The position numbers were made by a program, and so were the translations under genes. A stretch of 64,000 nucleotides of DNA from Romboutsia_E sp900604535 (lineage in GTDB: Bacteria; Bacillota; Clostridia; Peptostreptococcales; Peptostreptococcaceae). The notes under the pieces were generated by a model. The model saw nothing but the letters and a program-made list of their open reading frames with translations, searched no databases and was not told where the DNA came from. The stretch lies in the NCBI RefSeq assembly GCF_900604535.1, contig NZ_UWOT01000001.1:124001-188000 (forward strand). The letters run 5' to 3'. Of the stretch, positions 7,511 through 16,303 are shown in pieces (position 1 is the first letter of the stretch; every line of letters begins with the position of its first letter).

Positions 7511-9178
7511 TTACTTATTTATTTTATTACAAATCTCTTTAAATATAGGTATTGCTGATTTACTTTCATTCTCTGTTCCTTCTACTAAGACAGTTATTGC
7601 ATACTTAGCATTATCACTTGGATAAAATCCTGTAATCCATCCATGTGTTATAGAAACACCATTAAGACTACTTTGAGCTGTTCCTGTTTTAACTCCACAT
7701 CTACCATCTAGGTCATTAAGCTCTTTAGCTGTTCCATCTTTTGAAACAGATTTCATAATTTCTTTTATTTTTGTCATTATATATGGTGATATAATTTCTT
7801 CACTCTTAGAATTTTGGAATTTTTTTATAATATTTTTATCATTATTAATTATACTATCATACATATATAAGGGTTTATAAGTACCATTATTAGCAATTAT
7901 TTGTGTTAGTTGATTTATTTGTATAGGTGTAAATTCTATATCAGCTTGACCTATAGCCAAATTTCGTATAGAAATTTCATCAGGTATATTAGATGATACT
8001 TCCTCTTCTAATCCAATTCCTACAGATTCATCTAAATGAAGTGTTTTCACTGCCTCTATTATTTTTTCTTTACCAACTTTCATAGCTATATCTAAAAATG
8101 CCGGATTACAAGAATTTGCAAATGCATCTTCTAATGATTCTATTCCATGACCATCAGCTTTATGACAGTGCAGTATTTCTTCAGTATCACCTATAGTAGT
8201 TTTACCTGTACAATTATACGTATAACTATCATCTATAATCCCATTTGATAAAGCAGCGTATAATACAACTAATTTAAATACCGAACCTGGTGGATACGTT
8301 ACTGATATAGCTCTATTCTCCAATTCCCTATTTGTACTATTAATATAATTAGCTATATTATTTTGATTATAATTAGGTCTTGAGCATATAGATAGTATCT
8401 CTCCTGTTTCAATATCCGATATAACAACTGCTGTTGGATTAGATTCTTTATCAACTACATCTTCTACTATTTTTTGTATTTTAGAATCGATTGTAAGTTT
8501 TATATGTTTATCTGTATCATTATCTTTTACAGTTTTTATACTTCCATCTAAAATATCCAAGCCTTGACTCTTCCCAGAATCAGCTGCTTTAAATACAGAA
8601 ACATATTCTTCATTATTATCTTTTAAAATATCATCTAAATTTTTTTCTATACCACTTTGGGCACTTTGATCAGATTTTTTTAAATATCCAATTGTGTGAG
8701 TTAAAAGATTTTTATCAGAGTATCTTATAGTTTTTTCTTCTATTATTATTCCAAGTTGTTCAAGATCTTCAGTTTTATCTTTATTAATTTTATCTACTTC
8801 AATCTCTATTATGTTAGACAATAGTTGATCTTGAACAGCTTTGTATATATCTTCATCACTAAGATTAGTTGCTTCTTTTATTAAGTTTATATTATCATGA
8901 TCCCCACTTAAAATTTTATTAGGAATTAGCAAAACTGTTTCTTTTTCTGTATCAGTAAGTTTAACATTATTTCTATCATAAATTATACCTCTTCCACTAT
9001 TTAAACTTACTTTTTCAGTACTTTGGCGCTCTACTCTATTAGAGTATTCTTCACCTTTAAATATTGATATATATGAGATCCTATAAATTAAAAAGCCATA
9101 TATTATCAAACTAATTAAGAATACACTCTTTATGCGACTTCTACTTTTTATAGATAATGGACCTTTTATTCTTGACAT
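7511..9178 (-). CDS. Class B penicillin-binding protein (transpeptidase), PbpI-like position
   Basis: This is a peptidoglycan transpeptidase of 555 residues with an N-terminal membrane anchor (about residues 17-35), a dimerisation region beginning GRGIIYDRN, and a transpeptidase domain. The active-site motifs are S-V-F-K in PPGSVFK (about residue 298), S-C-N in ANSCNPAF, and KTGTAQ near the C-terminus. It lies 3' of udk and 5' of sigK. The B. subtilis yrr cluster has PbpI (YrrR) at this place, and C. difficile has a PBP next to sigK, so a sporulation-linked role is possible but not shown. Its ribosome binding site lies in a hairpin (9185-9225). Confidence 0.9.
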   Translation of the reverse strand: MSRIKGPLSIKSRSRIKSVFLISLIIYGFLIYRISYISIFKGEEYSNRVERQSTEKVSLNSGRGIIYDRNNVKLTDTEKETVLLIPNKILSGDHDNINLIKEATNLSDEDIYKAVQDQLLSNIIEIEVDKINKDKTEDLEQLGIIIEEKTIRYSDKNLLTHTIGYLKKSDQSAQSGIEKNLDDILKDNNEEYVSVFKAADSGKSQGLDILDGSIKTVKDNDTDKHIKLTIDSKIQKIVEDVVDKESNPTAVVISDIETGEILSICSRPNYNQNNIANYINSTNRELENRAISVTYPPGSVFKLVVLYAALSNGIIDDSYTYNCTGKTTIGDTEEILHCHKADGHGIESLEDAFANSCNPAFLDIAMKVGKEKIIEAVKTLHLDESVGIGLEEEVSSNIPDEISIRNLAIGQADIEFTPIQINQLTQIIANNGTYKPLYMYDSIINNDKNIIKKFQNSKSEEIISPYIMTKIKEIMKSVSKDGTAKELNDLDGRCGVKTGTAQSSLNGVSITHGWITGFYPSDNAKYAITVLVEGTENESKSAIPIFKEICNKINK

Positions 9179-9184
9179 AAAATC

Positions 9185-9225
9185 ACCCCTTAGATATTTA
9201 TCATTTTTGACAAATTCTAAGGGGT
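9185..9225 (-). promoter_or_regulatory. Inverted repeat covering the ribosome binding site of the PBP gene
   Basis: A perfect 9-bp inverted repeat (ACCCCTTAG / CTAAGGGGT) with a 23-base loop fills the udk-pbp gap. In the mRNA the 3' arm contains the AAGGGGT site that serves the ATG at 9178. No T run follows, so it is not a simple terminator. Folding would hide the ribosome binding site. Confidence 0.5.
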
Positions 9226-9236
9226 TAATACTTATT

Positions 9237-9875
9237 TTAGTATGTTAAATTTAATTCACTTCTTATTTTTGATATTACTATATCTATAGCAACTTGATTA
9301 TGACCACCTTCTGGCATTATTATATCCGCATATTTTTTATATGGCTCTATAAACTGATCATGCGCTGGTTTAACTGTAGTTAAATATTGTTCTATAACTG
9401 AGTCTACAGTTCTACCTCTCTCTTTTATATCTCTTTGAATTCTTCTAAGTATTCTTATGTCATCTTCTGTATCAACGTATATTTTTATATCTAATTTATC
9501 TCTTAATGCTTCATCTTCTAATATCATTATACCTTCTACTATAATTATATCTTTTGGAGCTATCGTTATAGTTTCATCTAATTTTCTTGTATGAACTTCA
9601 TAATCATACACCGGCTTCTCTATACTCTTACCTTCACATAATTCTTCTATATGTTGTATAAGAAGTTTATTATCAAAAGAAAGCGGATGATCATAGTTAG
9701 TTTTTAATCTATCTTCAAAACTTAGATGACTTTGATCTTTGTAGTAAGCATCTTGTTCTAAAACAGATATATTTTCTTCTGGTATATTTTCTATTATAGA
9801 TTTACATACTGTACTTTTTCCAGATCCTGTTCCTCCTGTTATTCCAATTATAAGTGGTCTCTTATTAGTTTTCAT
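9237..9875 (-). CDS. udk: Uridine/cytidine kinase
   Basis: This salvage enzyme phosphorylates uridine and cytidine to UMP and CMP. The 212-residue protein has the Walker A motif GITGGTGSGKST at its N-terminus, the family motifs YYKD and YDHPLSFD, IIVEGIM as the Walker B-like strand, and the R-R-I-Q-R-D-I-K-E-R-G-R lid region. The ATG at 9875 is chosen because GGAG lies 10 bases before it; an upstream ATG (9905) would overlap the preceding gene far more. As chosen, it overlaps the U32 gene by 11 bases. The order U32-udk-pbp matches B. subtilis yrrO-udk-(greA)-yrrR, without greA. Confidence 0.95.
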   Translation of the reverse strand: MKTNKRPLIIGITGGTGSGKSTVCKSIIENIPEENISVLEQDAYYKDQSHLSFEDRLKTNYDHPLSFDNKLLIQHIEELCEGKSIEKPVYDYEVHTRKLDETITIAPKDIIIVEGIMILEDEALRDKLDIKIYVDTEDDIRILRRIQRDIKERGRTVDSVIEQYLTTVKPAHDQFIEPYKKYADIIMPEGGHNQVAIDIVISKIRSELNLTY

Positions 9876-10875
9876 TTTTATTTCTCTCCTTAACATGTGA
9901 TACATAATCTATGTCTAAATTATTTTTTATACTTTTAAAATACTCTTCATCATAAATTTTAGTTTCATCTAGATAGAATCCTGTCGTATATTCTCTTTTA
10001 TTACCTTTTCTTATTTCATTCATTATCGATTCATCAAATTTATAATTTTCAGGATCTTCATAGAATGAATCTATTACTTTTCTATATGCTTTAACTACAT
10101 TTTCTATATAATCAGCATCTTTTTTTCTACCTTCTATACTAAAGCTACTTAATCCTGATTTTATAAGCTCTGGTATAAATTCTATCATACATAAGTCTCT
10201 TGAGCTAAAGAAAAATGTTCCATTTTCATCTTCATAAACAGGACAATATTCTCCAGGTCTCTTTTCTTCTACTAAGTTATATTTCTTATCTTCTGAATAA
10301 AGATTTATATCTCTTGTAGATATATAACTTGTTAATAATTTTCTTCCAGAATATGACATACACATTCCACCATGTACAAATGCTTCAACTTCCATATCAA
10401 ATGGTATATTTGCTTTTATTCCTTGTATTTCTTTAAGAGATAACTCTCTAGATACCGCTATTCGTCTTATCCCAAAGTCATACCAGAAATTTGCTGTTGC
10501 ATAATTGTTTACATTTGCTAGAGTTCCTAAATATAACTTCATATTTGGCGTTACTTTATTTATAGTTTCTAAGACTCCAGGCTCAGAAATTATTAATGCA
10601 TCTACATTAGCTTCTTCTAGTTCTAATAAGTATTTCTCTAATCCTATAAAATCTTGATTATGAGGAAGTAAGTTTATAGTTACATATACTTTTTTACCTC
10701 TCTCATGAGCAAAATTTACACCTTCTATTATATCCTCTTTTGTAAAATCTTTTGATGATGTTTTCATTCCAAAAGATTCTCCTCCAATATATACAGAATC
10801 TGCACCGGCTTCTAATGCTATTTTTAATGTTTCTAAATCCCTTGCGGGGGCTTGTAATTCAACTTTATTTATCAT
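9865..10875 (-). CDS. U32-family tRNA hydroxylation protein (TrhP/YrrN-YrrO type)
   Basis: This 336-residue protein is a member of the former peptidase U32 family: ELQAPARDLETLKIALEAGADSVYIGG at the start (TIM-barrel-like), an AFVHGGMCMSYSGRK signature, and a cysteine set (GEYCPVYED, DLCMIEF) of the kind that binds an iron-sulphur cluster. In B. subtilis the neighbours of TrmR in this family (TrhP1/TrhP2) make 5-hydroxyuridine at tRNA position 34. Here one U32 gene follows trmR by 17 bases, whereas B. subtilis has two in this cluster. The family assignment is sure. The tRNA role follows from the family and the trmR neighbour. Confidence 0.88.
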   Translation of the reverse strand: MINKVELQAPARDLETLKIALEAGADSVYIGGESFGMKTSSKDFTKEDIIEGVNFAHERGKKVYVTINLLPHNQDFIGLEKYLLELEEANVDALIISEPGVLETINKVTPNMKLYLGTLANVNNYATANFWYDFGIRRIAVSRELSLKEIQGIKANIPFDMEVEAFVHGGMCMSYSGRKLLTSYISTRDINLYSEDKKYNLVEEKRPGEYCPVYEDENGTFFFSSRDLCMIEFIPELIKSGLSSFSIEGRKKDADYIENVVKAYRKVIDSFYEDPENYKFDESIMNEIRKGNKREYTTGFYLDETKIYDEEYFKSIKNNLDIDYVSHVKERNKNEN

Positions 10876-10892
10876 AATATTTGTTCACCTTT

Positions 10893-11540
10893 CTATTTTT
10901 CTTTATAACTAAGCGCTACACCATCTCCAATTGGTATTAAAGATGTACTTAAGTAATCGCAATTACATATATAATCAAGATAATTTCTCATTCTCTTTAC
11001 TATAGTCTTTTTTCTTTTAACTACAAAGTCATCATGTGCGACCATTCCTTTGTATAATATATTATCAGATATTAAAAGTCCTCCAACCTTTAATTTATCT
11101 ATAATCATATCATAAAATAACTTATATTGACCTTTTGCTGCATCCAAGAATATCATATCAAATTCACCTTCTACATTTGCCAATAATTCTTCTGCATCCC
11201 CTTCTAATATAGTTATATTATTTTCAAATCCAGCCCTTTTAATATTTTCTTTAGCCTTTTCTATCATAGCTTCATTTCTTTCAACAGTAGTTATTTTTAC
11301 GTCTTGTCCAACTGTTGTTGCAAAAAGTATAGAAGAATATCCTATTGCACATCCAACTTCTAATATTCTATTTGGCTTATTTACTTTTAATAATACTTTT
11401 AATAAGTCCGAAACTTCTTTATGTACAATTGGTACATTATGTTCAGCTGCATAAATTTCTAATTCTCTTAATAGACCTTCTTTATCCTTCAAAGTAGTTC
11501 TTATATATTCTTCTACTAAATCGTTTACTATATTACTCAA
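10893..11540 (-). CDS. trmR: tRNA 5-hydroxyuridine methyltransferase (O-methyltransferase family 3)
   Basis: This 215-residue SAM-dependent O-methyltransferase has motif I LEVGCAIGYSSI at about residue 60, FDMIFLDAAKG at about 125, and LISDNILYKG further on, the metal-binding pattern of the catechol O-methyltransferase class. In B. subtilis the orthologue at this place (YrrM, TrmR) converts 5-hydroxyuridine-34 to 5-methoxyuridine in tRNA. Its partner U32 gene lies directly downstream, so the two steps of the wobble modification appear to be in one operon. The substrate assignment is by family and position. Confidence 0.88.
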   Translation of the reverse strand: MSNIVNDLVEEYIRTTLKDKEGLLRELEIYAAEHNVPIVHKEVSDLLKVLLKVNKPNRILEVGCAIGYSSILFATTVGQDVKITTVERNEAMIEKAKENIKRAGFENNITILEGDAEELLANVEGEFDMIFLDAAKGQYKLFYDMIIDKLKVGGLLISDNILYKGMVAHDDFVVKRKKTIVKRMRNYLDYICNCDYLSTSLIPIGDGVALSYKEK

Positions 11541-11566
11541 TTAAATTCACTCCTTATAAATTAATA

Positions 11567-11597
11567 GGATTAGGCCTTAATATATAAGGCATAATCC
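11567..11597 (-). terminator. Possible weak terminator after mltG
   Basis: Two 6-bp half stems (GGATTA/TAATCC and GCCTTA/TAAGGC) with one mismatch form a hairpin in the mltG-trmR gap. No true T run follows, so it may only attenuate transcription into trmR. Confidence 0.35.
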
Positions 11598-11633
11598 ATA
11601 AACTTTGCATTAAATCAAAACTAATTGGTTACG

Positions 11634-12701
11634 TTAATTTGTACTTGTATTTTTATCATCTTCTTTTTGTAGTTTATCTCTTGCATCTTTATATTCTTGA
11701 ACATACTTTAGATGATCTTCATAATTTGTACTATAGTTATTTCCACCATCTATTTTTGCAACAAAGTATAGATAATCTGTTTTTTCAGGATATAAGGCAG
11801 CTTTTATTGACTTAATACCTGGGCTTGAAATTGGTGTAGGTGGTAATCCTCTATTTATATAAGTATTATATGGAGAATCTATCTTCAAATCTGCATAAGT
11901 TACAATCTTTTTTCTTTCATCAAATATATACTGTATAGTTGCATCTGATTGAAGAGGCATGTCTATTTTTAATCGATTATAAAATACACTTGCTATCAAT
12001 GGTCTATCTTCATCTAATACAGCTTCTTTTTCAATTATAGATGCAATATTTATAACCTCTTGTAAAGTCATATTTAGTTCTTTTTGTCTTTTTACTAACT
12101 TTTGTGTGTATTCTTTATTAAATCTTGAAAGCATAGTTGATATTACTTTTTCTTCACTATCTTCTTCTTTAAAATAATAGGTATCTGGATATAAAAAACC
12201 TTCTAATGATTTTATATCATCTTCTTTTAAGAAGTTATATTCACTATAGAATTTTGAAGGATTATTTATTAAATCCTCATACTTAGACTCTTCTCCAATA
12301 TTTTTATTTATAAGAATGTCAACTATTTCTTTAGATGTAGATCCTTCCGGTATAGTTATTTTTATGCCATCATTATAAATTTTTCCAGAAACTAAAAGTT
12401 CTAATATGTCTTTATTAGAATATGTTTGATTTACTAAGTACTTACCAGCTTTTATAGACTGGGCATCATTACTCAACTTAACAACAACTTTAAATAATAC
12501 TTTATTTTTAATTAATTTATTTTCATATAATATATCTGATATATCACTCAATGTTGAACCAGTTGGTATATCAACGACTATATTTTTCTTATTACTTTTA
12601 TTATAAGGTCCAATTTCATAAATTACAAAAGCCCCTATAATAATTACCAATATAATAGAAGTTATCCCTACTATTTTTAGTCTATTATCTTTTAAATTCA
12701 T
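11634..12701 (-). CDS. mltG: Endolytic murein transglycosylase MltG (YceG family)
   Basis: MltG cuts nascent glycan strands at the membrane and sets their length. The 355-residue protein has one membrane helix near the N-terminus (about 9-32), a LysM-like region (VDIPTGSTLSDISDILYENK), and the YceG catalytic domain with the conserved glutamate in ASIIEKEAV, LQSDATIQY and GLPPTPISSPG. The ATG at 12701 is preferred: GAGGAG lies 10 bases before it and overlaps the alternative upstream ATG. Position equals yrrL of B. subtilis, at the head of the trmR-U32-udk-pbp block. A SigA-type promoter with a nearby 0A box lies upstream. Confidence 0.93.
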   Translation of the reverse strand: MNLKDNRLKIVGITSIILVIIIGAFVIYEIGPYNKSNKKNIVVDIPTGSTLSDISDILYENKLIKNKVLFKVVVKLSNDAQSIKAGKYLVNQTYSNKDILELLVSGKIYNDGIKITIPEGSTSKEIVDILINKNIGEESKYEDLINNPSKFYSEYNFLKEDDIKSLEGFLYPDTYYFKEEDSEEKVISTMLSRFNKEYTQKLVKRQKELNMTLQEVINIASIIEKEAVLDEDRPLIASVFYNRLKIDMPLQSDATIQYIFDERKKIVTYADLKIDSPYNTYINRGLPPTPISSPGIKSIKAALYPEKTDYLYFVAKIDGGNNYSTNYEDHLKYVQEYKDARDKLQKEDDKNTSTN

Positions 12702-12738
12702 GGGTAATCTACTCCTCATATATATTTATATCCTTTAT

Positions 12739-12780
12739 ATTATAAATCTAAGCATGAAAATTTTCAATAAATTTGTCGAA
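12739..12780 (-). promoter_or_regulatory. SigA-type promoter of mltG with an upstream 0A box
   Basis: TTGAAA (12762-12767) and TATAAT (12739-12744) are separated by 17 bases, close to the SigA consensus and 38 bases before the mltG start. A perfect 0A box, TGTCGAA on the + strand (12774-12780), lies just upstream of the -35. A 7-base match is expected several times by chance in a window this size, so control by Spo0A is only suggested. Confidence 0.5.
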
Positions 12781-12811
12781 GAAATATATTTTAGGTTTAT
12801 ATAATAATAAG

Positions 12812-12841
12812 AGCCTAACGTTATTTTTTACACGTTAGGCT
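12812..12841 (-). terminator. Terminator after pdp
   Basis: A 10-bp perfect stem (AGCCTAACGT / ACGTTAGGCT) with a 10-base loop lies 17 bases after the pdp stop. A T-rich but mixed tail follows. Confidence 0.75.
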
Positions 12842-12857
12842 TCTTATAATCAATTAT

Positions 12858-14183
12858 CTAGAATTTTTTTATTCCATCTTTTGTTACTACACCATAAACT
12901 AATTTTTTAGGCTCTACTTTTTCATCTACTATTGTATATGCATTTATAAATCTTTCTTTAGCTGATTCTAACTTTTCTTCTTTATTTAAATACATAGTAG
13001 CAAGTATATCACCTTTATTTACATAGTCTCCTACCTTCTTTTTAAGTATTATACCTGCTGATAAATCAAGAATATCTTCTTTAGTTTCTCTACCTGCACC
13101 TAAAATCATTGCTGATACTCCAACTTCTTCTGCTTCTATCTTACTTATATATCCATTTGTTGGAGATTTAATTTCAACCTTTATACTTGCTTGTGGGAAT
13201 AATGAATAGTCATCTACAACATTTTTATCTCCACCTTGATTTTCTATAAATACTTTTAATTTTTCAAGTGCTGCACCTGAGCTTATTGCTTCTCTTATTT
13301 TTTCTATACCTTCTTCAAATGTATCCACCGTCTTAGCTAAAACTAGCATATATGCACCTAGAGTTTCACATAAATTAACAAAATCTTTAGGTCCATTCCC
13401 TTTTAATGTTTCTATAGCTTCTATTACTTCTAATGAATTACCTACTGCAAATCCTAATGGTTCATCCATGTCAGTTATCATACCTATAGTTTCTCTATTC
13501 ATTCCATTACCTATATCAACCATTGCTTTAGCTAGATCAAATGAGTCATCTAAAGTCTTCATGAATGCTCCATCACCAGTTTTAACATCTAAAAGTATTG
13601 CATTAGCTCCTGATGCTAATTTTTTACACATTATACTTGCAGCTATAAGAGATATGTTATCTACTGTTGCAGTAACATCTCTAAGAGCATACATCTTTTT
13701 ATCAGCTACTGCTATAGTTGCAGTTTGTCCACATACAGCTATTTTATGTTTATTTACAGAATCTATGAATTTTTTAGCTTCCATTTCTATTGAGAATCCA
13801 GGTATTGATTCTAGCTTATCTAAAGTCCCTCCTGTATGCCCTAGTCCTCTTCCTGACATCTTGGCTACTGGAGCACCACATGCTGCTACTAATGGCGCTA
13901 AAGCAATTGTAGTTTTATCTCCAACTCCTCCAGTACTATGCTTATCAACTTTTATACCTTCTATTTCTGATAAATCTATTACATCTCCAGAATTCATCAT
14001 AGCTTCTGTAAGATAAACAGTTTCATCTTTGTTCATTTTATTTAAGTAAATAGCCATTAATAAAGCAGATGCTTGGTAATCTGGTATTTCGCCTTTTGAA
14101 TATTTGTCAACAAAAAACTCTATCTCTTCTTTAGTAAGTTCATGATTATCTCTTTTTTTCCTTATTATATCGTAAATTCTCAT
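12858..14183 (-). CDS. pdp: Pyrimidine-nucleoside phosphorylase
   Basis: This enzyme splits uridine, thymidine and deoxyuridine with phosphate to a base and (deoxy)ribose 1-phosphate. The 441-residue protein shows the family signature KMSGRGLGHTGGTLDKLESI near residue 108, the phosphate loop DKHSTGGVGDKTT near 80, and K-T-G-D-G-A-F-M. Length and organisation match the Firmicutes Pdp/DeoA family. It is the first of three nucleoside-salvage enzymes here (pdp, punA, deoB), but it has its own flanking terminators. The sugar phosphates it forms are substrates of DeoB encoded 1 kb upstream. Confidence 0.95.
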   Translation of the reverse strand: MRIYDIIRKKRDNHELTKEEIEFFVDKYSKGEIPDYQASALLMAIYLNKMNKDETVYLTEAMMNSGDVIDLSEIEGIKVDKHSTGGVGDKTTIALAPLVAACGAPVAKMSGRGLGHTGGTLDKLESIPGFSIEMEAKKFIDSVNKHKIAVCGQTATIAVADKKMYALRDVTATVDNISLIAASIMCKKLASGANAILLDVKTGDGAFMKTLDDSFDLAKAMVDIGNGMNRETIGMITDMDEPLGFAVGNSLEVIEAIETLKGNGPKDFVNLCETLGAYMLVLAKTVDTFEEGIEKIREAISSGAALEKLKVFIENQGGDKNVVDDYSLFPQASIKVEIKSPTNGYISKIEAEEVGVSAMILGAGRETKEDILDLSAGIILKKKVGDYVNKGDILATMYLNKEEKLESAKERFINAYTIVDEKVEPKKLVYGVVTKDGIKKF

Positions 14184-14221
14184 ATTACTCTCCTAAAATT
14201 CTATGGTCTATTAATAACTAT

Positions 14222-14259
14222 AAGCTCTAATATTAGTATTTAAACTAATATTAGAGCTT
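14222..14259 (-). terminator. Long inverted repeat, probable punA terminator
   Basis: A 16-bp perfect stem (arms 14222-14237 and 14244-14259) with loop ATTTAA lies 12 bases after the punA stop and before pdp. The tail is only partly T-rich. Confidence 0.65.
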
Positions 14260-14270
14260 TATAGTTTCTA

Positions 14271-15092
14271 TTATATTTTATTAACAACTTTTTTAACTAA
14301 ACTTAAAAATTCTGATTTTACTTTTTGAGTAGTTTCTATAACTTCTTCATGATCAAGAGGTTGATCAAGTATACCTGCTGCCATATTAGTTATACAAGAT
14401 ATACCAACAACTTCCATTCCCGAATGTGATGCTACTATAACTTCTGGAGCTGTAGACATACCTACTGCATCTGCACCTAAAATTTGAGCCATTCTTACCT
14501 CTGCAGGTGTTTCATAAGTTGGCCCACTGAAGAATGCATAAACACCTTCTTGAACTTCCATATTTAATTCTTTAGCACATTCCTTTACTAATTCTACATT
14601 TTTTGGTTGATATGCTGTTGACATATCAGGGAACCTTGGTCCAAATCTTTCATCATTTGGTCCAACTAATGGATTGCTACCACTTAAGTTTATATGATCT
14701 TTTATTATCATTAAATCTCCTGGTTTAAAGTCTTTATTAGCCCCACCAGCAGCATTAGTTACTACAAGTGTTTCCACTCCTAAAGCTTTCATAACTCTTA
14801 CTGGGAAAGTTATTTCTCTTTGAGAGTATCCTTCATAATAGTGGAATCTACCTTGCATAGCAACTACTTGCTTTCCTTCAAGCGTTCCTAAAACTAAACA
14901 ACCAGCATGTCCTTCTACTGTAGAAACTGGGAAGTTTGGTATTTCATTATAGTTAATTTTTACAGGATTTTCTATTTTATCTGCTAGTATTCCTAATCCA
15001 GATCCTAAAATTAATCCTATTTGTGGATTTATGCTAGTTTTTTCTTTTATAAAGTTAGCACTTTCTTGTACCTTATCAAACATGTTTTTCAT
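14271..15092 (-). CDS. punA: Purine-nucleoside phosphorylase
   Basis: This trimeric-type PNP converts inosine, guanosine and their deoxy forms to base and sugar 1-phosphate. The 273-residue protein has LGSGLG at residues 28-33, GRFHYYEGYS, VVTNAAGG and GADAVGMSTAPEVIVA. The ATG at 15092 follows GGAGG by 8 bases; an in-frame TTG at 15107 overlaps that site and is rejected. It follows deoB by 18 bases, as drm-punA in B. subtilis, so base release and ribose-phosphate isomerisation are made together. Confidence 0.95.
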   Translation of the reverse strand: MKNMFDKVQESANFIKEKTSINPQIGLILGSGLGILADKIENPVKINYNEIPNFPVSTVEGHAGCLVLGTLEGKQVVAMQGRFHYYEGYSQREITFPVRVMKALGVETLVVTNAAGGANKDFKPGDLMIIKDHINLSGSNPLVGPNDERFGPRFPDMSTAYQPKNVELVKECAKELNMEVQEGVYAFFSGPTYETPAEVRMAQILGADAVGMSTAPEVIVASHSGMEVVGISCITNMAAGILDQPLDHEEVIETTQKVKSEFLSLVKKVVNKI

Positions 15093-15110
15093 TTGTATGT
15101 CCTCCAATTT

Positions 15111-16283
15111 TTATTTCATTATGTCTTGTTTGAAACTTTTACCTACCTTAGGCATTTTAACATTTAATATATCAGTAACTGTTGCACCTATATCTGCAAA
15201 GCTATCTCTTATACCTAAATTAACATTTTTATTTATATTTTTTCCATATACAAGTAGTGGTATATATTCTCTTGTATGATCTGTACCCTTATAAGTTGGA
15301 TCATTTCCATGATCTGCATTTATTATAAGTATATCACTTTCTTTCATGGCACCAATTATTTCTGGTATTCTTCTATCAAACTCTTCTAATGCTTCTTTAT
15401 ATCCATTTACATTTCTTCTATGACCAAACTTAGAGTCAAAGTCAACTAAATTAGTAAATATTAAACCTTTATTTTCTTTTTTAATATAACCTATAGTTTC
15501 ATCCACACCATGCATATTATCATCTGTGTGTACAGCTTCAGTTATACCCTGTCCATTAAATATATCTTCTATCTTTCCTACCGCTATAACATCTAAATTT
15601 GATTCTTTTATGTTATCTAATACTGTAGGTTCAAATGGATTTAAAGAATAATCTCTTCTGTTAGAAGTTCTTGTAAATTCGCCTGCTTTTTTACCAATAA
15701 AAGGTCTAGCAATTACTCTGGCAACTGCATTATCTCCCATCATTATTTCTCTAGCTATCTCACACATTTTATATAATTCATCTAGTGGTATAACTTCTTC
15801 ATTTGCAGCTATTTGGAATACACTATCTGCTGATGTATATACTATAACATCACCTGTTTTTATTTGATGCTCACCAAACTCATCTAATATAGCTGTTCCA
15901 GAAGCAGGCTTATTTCCAACTACTTTTCTTCCAGTTCTAGCCTCAAATTCATCTATTATCTCTTTTGGAAAACCATTTTCAAATGTTTTAAAAGGAGTTT
16001 CAACTAATACTCCCGTCATTTCCCAATGTCCAGTTGTAGTATCTTTACCTTGAGATAATTCTGCACATTTTCCATAAACTCCAATTGGTTCTATTTCATC
16101 TTCTATAAAATCTGCTCCATCTATATTTCCTATACCTAACTTTCTTAAATTAGGGATACTTATATCATTACACTCTTTTACTATATTTCCTAAAGTATTT
16201 ACACCCTTATCTCCGAATTTTTCAGAGTCAGGAAGTGCTCCTATACCAACACTATCAATTACCATCCATATTACTCTATTCAT
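15111..16283 (-). CDS. deoB: Phosphopentomutase
   Basis: DeoB interconverts (deoxy)ribose 1-phosphate and 5-phosphate, feeding nucleoside sugars into central metabolism. The 390-residue protein belongs to the alkaline-phosphatase superfamily. It has the N-terminal metal site WMVIDSVGIGALPD, GKDTTTGHWEMTG with the phosphorylated threonine, and the C-terminal metal ligands NADHGNDPT and GTDHTREYIP. AAGGAGG precedes the ATG. Order xerD-deoB-punA is the same as in B. subtilis (ripX-drm-punA). Confidence 0.97.
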   Translation of the reverse strand: MNRVIWMVIDSVGIGALPDSEKFGDKGVNTLGNIVKECNDISIPNLRKLGIGNIDGADFIEDEIEPIGVYGKCAELSQGKDTTTGHWEMTGVLVETPFKTFENGFPKEIIDEFEARTGRKVVGNKPASGTAILDEFGEHQIKTGDVIVYTSADSVFQIAANEEVIPLDELYKMCEIAREIMMGDNAVARVIARPFIGKKAGEFTRTSNRRDYSLNPFEPTVLDNIKESNLDVIAVGKIEDIFNGQGITEAVHTDDNMHGVDETIGYIKKENKGLIFTNLVDFDSKFGHRRNVNGYKEALEEFDRRIPEIIGAMKESDILIINADHGNDPTYKGTDHTREYIPLLVYGKNINKNVNLGIRDSFADIGATVTDILNVKMPKVGKSFKQDIMK

Positions 16284-16303
16284 TTTTAGTCCTCCTTCAT
16301 AGC

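Noticed and set aside
13468..14016. A 182-codon + strand open frame opposite pdp
   Set aside because: It lies wholly within a well-conserved enzyme gene on the other strand, and its translation matches no family.
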